From assembly GCA_026120185.1 (NCBI GenBank), contig JANUWF010001625.1, positions 1-64,000 on the forward strand: a DNA stretch of 64,000 nt, given 5' to 3'. Positions 58,931 to 64,000 of the stretch are shown one piece after another. The position numbers were made by a program, and so were the translations under genes. The stretch is from Voacanga thouarsii (Eukaryota > Streptophyta > Magnoliopsida > Gentianales > Apocynaceae). Position 1 is the first letter of the stretch; each line of letters starts with the position of its first letter. The notes under the pieces are model-generated. The model did not search any database, was not told where the DNA came from, and saw nothing but the letters and a program-made list of their open reading frames with translations.

Positions 58931-58945
58931 TTGGCAACGGCGCCA
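58931..58945 (-). promoter_or_regulatory. Primer binding site, TGGCGCCGTTGCC type
   Basis: Minus strand TGGCGCCGTTGCCAA, six bases inside the LTR end. This is the primer site commonly seen in Athila/Tat elements (usually ascribed to tRNA-Asp). It fixes the element's orientation as minus. Confidence 0.88.
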
Positions 58946-58951
58946 AAAACT

Positions 58952-58995
58952 TGATGTGTGTAGTTGCATGTGTAAGAAAAATCTCAGTCATTGTG
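58952..58995 (-). mobile_element. Athila-like 5' LTR, first 44 bases before nested LTR
   Basis: Starts TGATGTGTG as at 46114 and is continuous with 63199 onward after removing the nested solo LTR. The last five bases, TTGTG, are its TSD. Confidence 0.85.
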
Positions 58996-60471
58996 TGTAA
59001 CACCCTACTACCTAGGCCCAACAGGGCCGGGGATGTCGCCCCGTTCAAAGGACAATGGGTCTTTACTGGTCACACAAAAGAAAATAAAAGTAATACTTTA
59101 AAATTGAACTTATTACAACCCAAAAATACATGAACAAATCCAAAATAAATTGTTCGCTACCATCTCTCAAAACAACACATAGGAAAAAAATAACATAAAG
59201 TCTTCAAAGCATAGGCAACAAATCTAGCTATTCATCTCCACAGCAGGATTGACCTGAAAACATGGCATAAAAGGTGATGAGATAAAAATCTCAGTAAGTC
59301 CGTGTGTGCTTTGAGTGTTCAGTGAAAACAGTTCGTGGATGCAAAATGTGAAAACTTTATAAGAGAAATATTGGCAAGCATTAAACATTAGTCAAAAACA
59401 AGAGTGGTGTTTTCAGCTTTTCCAGCCATACGTAATTTATAAGATCAACCACTCAAAAGAAAGGATTATGGGTTACCACACGTTGGGCCCCATAACCGGA
59501 TGGTCAGTATGCCACACTTTGTGCATACTGCCGGTCAGAATGCCGACACTTTGTGCAGACTGACAAAAGGTAGGTGATCGGCCTACTGGGCAAGATACTC
59601 CTCCTTCTCTATACCCAAACAACAACCGGGTGTCCATTTCGGCAAAACATAGTCACTTGACTGAAATAAAATTGCTAGCTCGGACCGACTTGAATAAGTA
59701 GTACTAACGTTTCTCTAAGTTGAGTTTTATCTTCTGGAGGTGGCCTCCTGCTAGAAGACTCACTCTTACTCTTCAAAACTAGTACTACTAGCCTACCCTT
59801 ATTGAGTACTTAACGATAATTGTCCCACTTGGGAGAAAATTGGTAAAACATAGCTTTACTTGATAATGGCAATTAAGGGTTTTTAAAGTCCATGCCAAAG
59901 TCAGTTTTAGAAATAGTTCAGTGTTTTAGTAAAACTGCTTTGAAAATTTTCAAATAATTGGTTTGACCGAATCAAGAAAAGAAACAGTCCTTAATTGCCT
60001 TTACCAAATCAGTATTCACATACTTCGCGTTTAGCTTGCCATGGTAACCTTTTTCAACAAACAAGTTTTATGCAGGAGCTTACTTGATCCTTTGCTTGCT
60101 CAAATTCAAAAGTCTTCCAAGGCTGACCTAACCCCACCTGGGGTAAACACAAGACATAAGGTTACACTCAAGCTATATTCACTTACACAAATAATCCTAG
60201 TTCAACTTATTACAATCACGACCCTAATGTTCTAAGCTCTAAGGCTAGGTGATAAAGAATTTTATAAAATAAGTCTAGTTTGATAAGTTAAAATAACTAG
60301 GGGTTCTAAAATAATTGCTAATAAATTATAGACTCAAATAATAATTCTTGAGTGTTATTAATAAATAAACTAAGGTTTGAATTTTAAATAATATTAAGTC
60401 CTAAATAATTTTAATAAATGATAATTTAAAAATAGCTTTATTATAAATAAATAATAAATAAAATAATTTTT

Positions 60472-60496
60472 AATTAATTAATTAATTAATTAATTT
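60472..60496. repeat. (TTAA)n microsatellite
   Basis: Six TTAA-type units in an AT-rich part of the minus-strand solo LTR. Confidence 0.85.
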
Positions 60497-61245
60497 TTTA
60501 ATAGATAATAATTATTTAGTAATAAATAAAATTAGTAATAAATGAATTTTATTAAATTTTTGTTTAATAAAAATATTAATAGTCTATTTAAATCTTCCAA
60601 TCCAAATCCCCTAGTGTTTCGAATTTTGAAGGAAACTATAGTAGTAATTCTAATTTTTTTGTAATAAATTTTGTTAATGAATATAACCTAGAATTAATAA
60701 GAAAATAATCTCTTACCATGATTTTCCTAGTGCTAGAAAAGATTCATGATCACATTCTCCATCATCAAACAATAAATCAATCCATTCATGAACATACACT
60801 TGAACTATCGCATACCATCACATGGCCAAAATCCTACTAAGCATAATCATCAATCATGGCTTCCATGGAGAATAAGAACATAAAAGCCTAATCACCTTTG
60901 GTATCATAATATCTAATCATACTTCAAACATCCATAAAATTCATTGAGCATGAAGAACATAAATTGATTCAAAAGGAAAACACATACATCCTAGTCATAT
61001 ACAACAATCATCATGTCCTAACTCCGTCCCCTTAATCCACATGCATATACTCAATCCCTTATCCATATTTCATTCTTCCTATCAATATCTAAGAGACATG
61101 AATACTGAATTAAAAGAAGGATTAAAGGAAAATACTTGATTTGATGAACACTTCGATGAAGAATTAAGAAGGTCCACACGATTGAGAGCCTTGAATGATC
61201 TAACGGGAAAACGGCCATAGTTGATGGTTGATCAACCATTTTAGT

Positions 61246-61250
<5 letters not shown>

Positions 61251-61297
<47 letters not shown>
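61251..61297 (-). repeat. (GA)n microsatellite (CT on LTR sense strand)
   Basis: 47 bases, at the position equivalent to the CT repeats of the plus-oriented copies. Confidence 0.96.
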
Positions 61298-61298
<1 letters not shown>

Positions 61299-62886
61299 AT
61301 TATAACAGTACAATCGAATGGAAGAAGATGATCGAGAAGGTTGTTCTTGACTTACCTTGTTGATGTTCTTGAGACCTTCAAAGAAAAGTTAATTTTGATC
61401 CGCTCGAAAATTCTTGTTTGCGAGGTTTTTTGTTATAAATAACAGAAATGAGGTTTAGAGATTAAATAGAAGTGATTTGGAGTATTTGAGAGTGATTGGG
61501 GGTGTTTAGAGTAGGGTTAGGCTTGAAGAAGGTTAGTGTGTGTTCTTGGTGTTCTAGGTGAAAATGAAGAGAATTTAAGGGAAAATGATGGACGAATTTC
61601 TGGAGAGTGTAGACTGAATAGTCTAGGGAATTCAGGGGTTTCGTTTTAGCTTAGAAAGGGAGAGAAAAATTTGATCATTCGAAATTCAAATGGAGTGATT
61701 TGAGGAGTGGTTTGAGGTATAGGATATGTTAATGGTGTTTGTTTGATGAAGGTTTTCTTGGAGCTTCAATGGTGTCGGCTGGTTTGGTTTGCTTTGCTGA
61801 AATGAATGAGGTCTGATAAAGCTTAAGGCTGGACGAAATTCAGAGCTTAAATGGCAGAGAAATTCTGGTTGTATAGCTTAGTACAAGGGTGTTTTCATGG
61901 AGAAAAATTCTGGAAAATTTGAAGTTCAAATGGAAGTTTGAATGGACTGATTGTAGGAGAGATTTGAGGTGTGATTATGGAGTCCAATTGTGCAAGGTAA
62001 GTGGAGAGGGTAATGGTTTTCAGTTCATGGCTAAACAAGGGTTAGTTTACAGAGGTTGGAGGGTGGTGTTCGGCCAAGGCTTGAAGGGAACAAAGCTGGA
62101 AAAATTCTGGTTTCAAGGTGCTCATGTTTCGAAGGTTTGCTGCAAATTTTCCTGTGCAGTTTTCTGCAATTCTTCAGCCCATTTTGCAGAGGTTTTGAGA
62201 GGTGTTCAAGGGTCCTTTAAGGCAGGTTTTCCAGCCCTCTTTATGAGGAAAAAGCAGAGAAGTTTTGCTGGCTTGAAGGTGGAATAGAACAGCTTCATTT
62301 TCTGGTTTGAAGGTTGTGAAACTGCCCAGAATTTTTTTCTGGTTTGTGCAGTTTTTTGTGCAGTCCGAAAATTGCACAGTTTTTCCAGCTTTCAAGCCAC
62401 ATGAAATGACCATTTTCTTGGTAGCAAATGAATGGGTTTATTGGCTGAACTTTCGAAGAAATGGCCTGCAAATATTCTGGAAAATTTCCAGATTTTCCTT
62501 TACTAAGCTATGGACAACATGAAGGTGGAGTTGAAGGTTCTTTCATGGTGATTGATTTTCTCTTGGAAACCCTTTCTATTTCTCCTCCTACTTTCGGCCA
62601 ACTTCCTAACCTCCAAAGCTGATTTTCGAATTCAAGGTGGAGGAGTTATCACAGATTTTTTTTTGGAATTTAAAAGAAAGGATTTAATGGTTTTGAATTA
62701 TAAAGATGTTAGGACAAGCTAGTGGTAATAAAAAGGATAAGAATTCCTCTAGAATTCTTTTTAGGACATGAAGATAAGATTAGGACATTCTCTTCATGTC
62801 TCCCCTAAAACAACATTTCTATTTCCATGAAATGCAAGAAAACAAAAATTCAAACTTAGTTAAGATAATCATGATAAAAGCTTAAA

Positions 62887-62956
62887 TGATGGGATTTGAA
62901 CTCATGACCTTAGAAATTAATTCACCAAGCTCTAACCACTAAACCACACTAACTCT
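62887..62956 (-). ncRNA. tRNA-like module with A and B boxes (solo LTR, minus)
   Basis: On the minus strand box A is TGGTTTAGTGGT and box B is AGTTCAAATCCC, closer to the tRNA consensus than in the other copies. Spacing is again that of a tRNA gene. Preserved although the surrounding LTR is the most divergent of the family here. Confidence 0.7.
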
Positions 62957-63198
62957 TGTTGTTATTTTCTCACCCACATTTCCTTCCTATTTAATCCTCA
63001 AGCTTTCCTCCTATTTTGACCTCAAGCAAAATTACCATTTTACCCTTCCTACTCGATAAACATAACTAAGCATTTTAACCTATAATCCACAACTTTAAAG
63101 CACATAAAATCATTCAAAAACATATATATTAATGCAAAATAATATGATATGCATCCCGACCCCCTTACTCTAGGGTTGGCTTTAGGTGGGGTTTCACA

Positions 63199-64000
63199 TT
63201 GTGCTCCACATATACAAGTTTTAATAATTAAAATGCCAAATAAAATCATACAACACACACATATAGAAGCAAGTACACCTATCGTGTAGTCTAGTGTCAT
63301 TGGAAAGTATCAAAGAACCTTAGAGAACGGGGGTTATCACTCCTCCTTTCTTCTTTTCTCATTATTTAGCCAGAAGTAAATGTGAGGTTTAAACTAACTA
63401 CATGTGAAGAGAAGTTATGTTCTTGTACACAAGAAAGAGTCACAATACTCCCAAGGAATAAGAAAAAGAAAAACTCATGCAATAAAGAGGAAGGCTCCCA
63501 CTTAAGTCCTAAGAAATGAGTACCCCTTGAAGTCATAATTCCTAATTCTAGGCAATGGATAGAGTCAAATATCAATCTCACTCTCTCTCAAGTTATGAGA
63601 TTTCTACCCCTATGTTTGATTGATCGATATCTTTACCTAAACAACCAAACCCAAAAGTGCATTAACTATTACTCACCATCCAAAACCATCTAGAGGTCAC
63701 AAAATCCCAATCTTTAGGTAATTTCATAAACCCTTTGGTTATTAACCCTAATTCCCAACCTCCCTCTCACGTTAATTGGAAATGGCAAATGCTAACTTTA
63801 TCAAATGGGTGTCCTATCCTTAACCCCATCTCTCCAAATCATTAAGGAAGAACAAGCAATTGAAATAAATTAATAAAAACCCATTCAACCAAAGATAGCC
63901 AAATAAGATCCAATAACCAAATACCTAAGAACAAGATTCACATATCTAAGGAAAGTACACCATTCTCAAGCACAAAAATAGGGTACAACCCTTTATTATA
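63199..64000 (-). mobile_element. Athila-like 5' LTR, continuing past window end
   Basis: Continues the LTR from 58995, matching 46165-46960 (TACAAGTTTTAATAATTAAAATGC, CACCTATCGTGTAGTCTAGTGTCATTGG, GGAACGGGGGTTGTCAC-like, TCTACCCCTATGTTTGATTGATCGATATC). The remaining U3 with its expected palindromic array and the outer boundary lie outside the window. Frames here are LTR shadows. Confidence 0.85.

Larger units (their letters stand above)
58996..63198 (-). mobile_element. Tekay/Del-like solo LTR, minus strand, TSD TTGTG
   Basis: 4203 bp. Plus strand begins TGTAACACCC and ends GGGGTTTCACA; reversed, this is the LTR seen at 14290 and 54310. Perfect TSDs TTGTG at 58991-58995 and 63199-63203. It contains a (GA)n run (61251-61297), the tRNA-like module (62887-62956) and two ACAAAGTGT motifs. 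It is more diverged than the other copies and its middle (61500-62650) looks like a different subfamily. The 132-residue plus-strand frame at 61889-62287 is antisense to the LTR and has no recognisable product. Confidence 0.94.

Noticed and set aside
61889..62287. 132-residue plus-strand frame as a host gene
   Set aside because: Lies antisense inside a solo LTR with defined TSDs; no domain recognised and the equivalent frame is not intact in other copies.

Overview
This window is plant nuclear DNA, most likely from an eudicot, and consists almost entirely of nested LTR retrotransposons and their wreckage. I find no host protein-coding gene, no functional tRNA or rRNA gene, and nothing prokaryotic. 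The lineage call rests on plant-type Ty3/gypsy chromovirus, Athila-like and Ty1/copia domains, plant TATA boxes, 5-bp target-site duplications (TSDs), a CACTA-type terminus and AT-rich spacers. Almost every long reading frame is a retroelement domain with stops and frameshifts; short frames elsewhere are mostly antisense shadows or microsatellites.

Left part (1-29324). The window opens in the end of a Tekay/Del-like LTR (1-115), then a CACTA relic (116-449), then a decayed plus-strand Ty3/gypsy pol (450-4075) interrupted by a copia LTR of family A (2134-3442). From 4137 to 29324 lies minus-strand copia family B sequence. Its left LTR was split by a 3.7-kb solo LTR (5780-9476, TSD AAACC). Its internal region was hit by copia A (10855-13681). 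Its right LTR was split by a complete Tekay/Del-like chromovirus (14290-28301, 14.0 kb, 4.3-kb LTRs, TSD GTGAC/GTAAC). That element carries a tRNA-initiator-Met-type primer site, an extra acidic ORF, gag, protease, RT, RNase H, a DX35E integrase and a chromodomain. Gag and pol are broken by stops; the acidic ORF is open.

Middle part (29325-34175). Plus-strand gypsy LTR-like sequence is interrupted by a copia-A solo LTR (30298-31825, perfect TSD GTACA), followed by unassigned AT-rich DNA.

Right part (34176-64000). Minus-strand Athila-like elements are stacked. One set comprises LTRs at 34176-35766, 35767-37322 and 45097-46113, an env-like ORF (38700-40020), gag (41560-43021) and no pol. A second element spans 46114 to beyond the window: 3' LTR 46114-47935, pol 49441-53640, a collapsed gag, PBS at 58931 and 5' LTR from 58952. 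It was inserted into the 5' LTR of the first. Two Tekay-like solo LTRs (54310-58716 plus, TSD ACAAT; 58996-63198 minus, TSD TTGTG) then landed 279 bp apart in opposite orientation inside this second element.

The observations most worth following are: a tRNA-like module with Pol III A and B boxes kept inside all four complete copies of the 4.2-4.4 kb LTR; the open acidic ORF between PBS and gag with three 11-residue repeats and a SUMO-interaction-like motif; tandem arrays of imperfect palindromes in the U3 of the Athila-like LTRs and in the 3.7-kb LTR; and the giant tail-to-tail LTR inverted repeat at 54310-63198. All coordinates were read by eye; identities are approximate and no database search was run.
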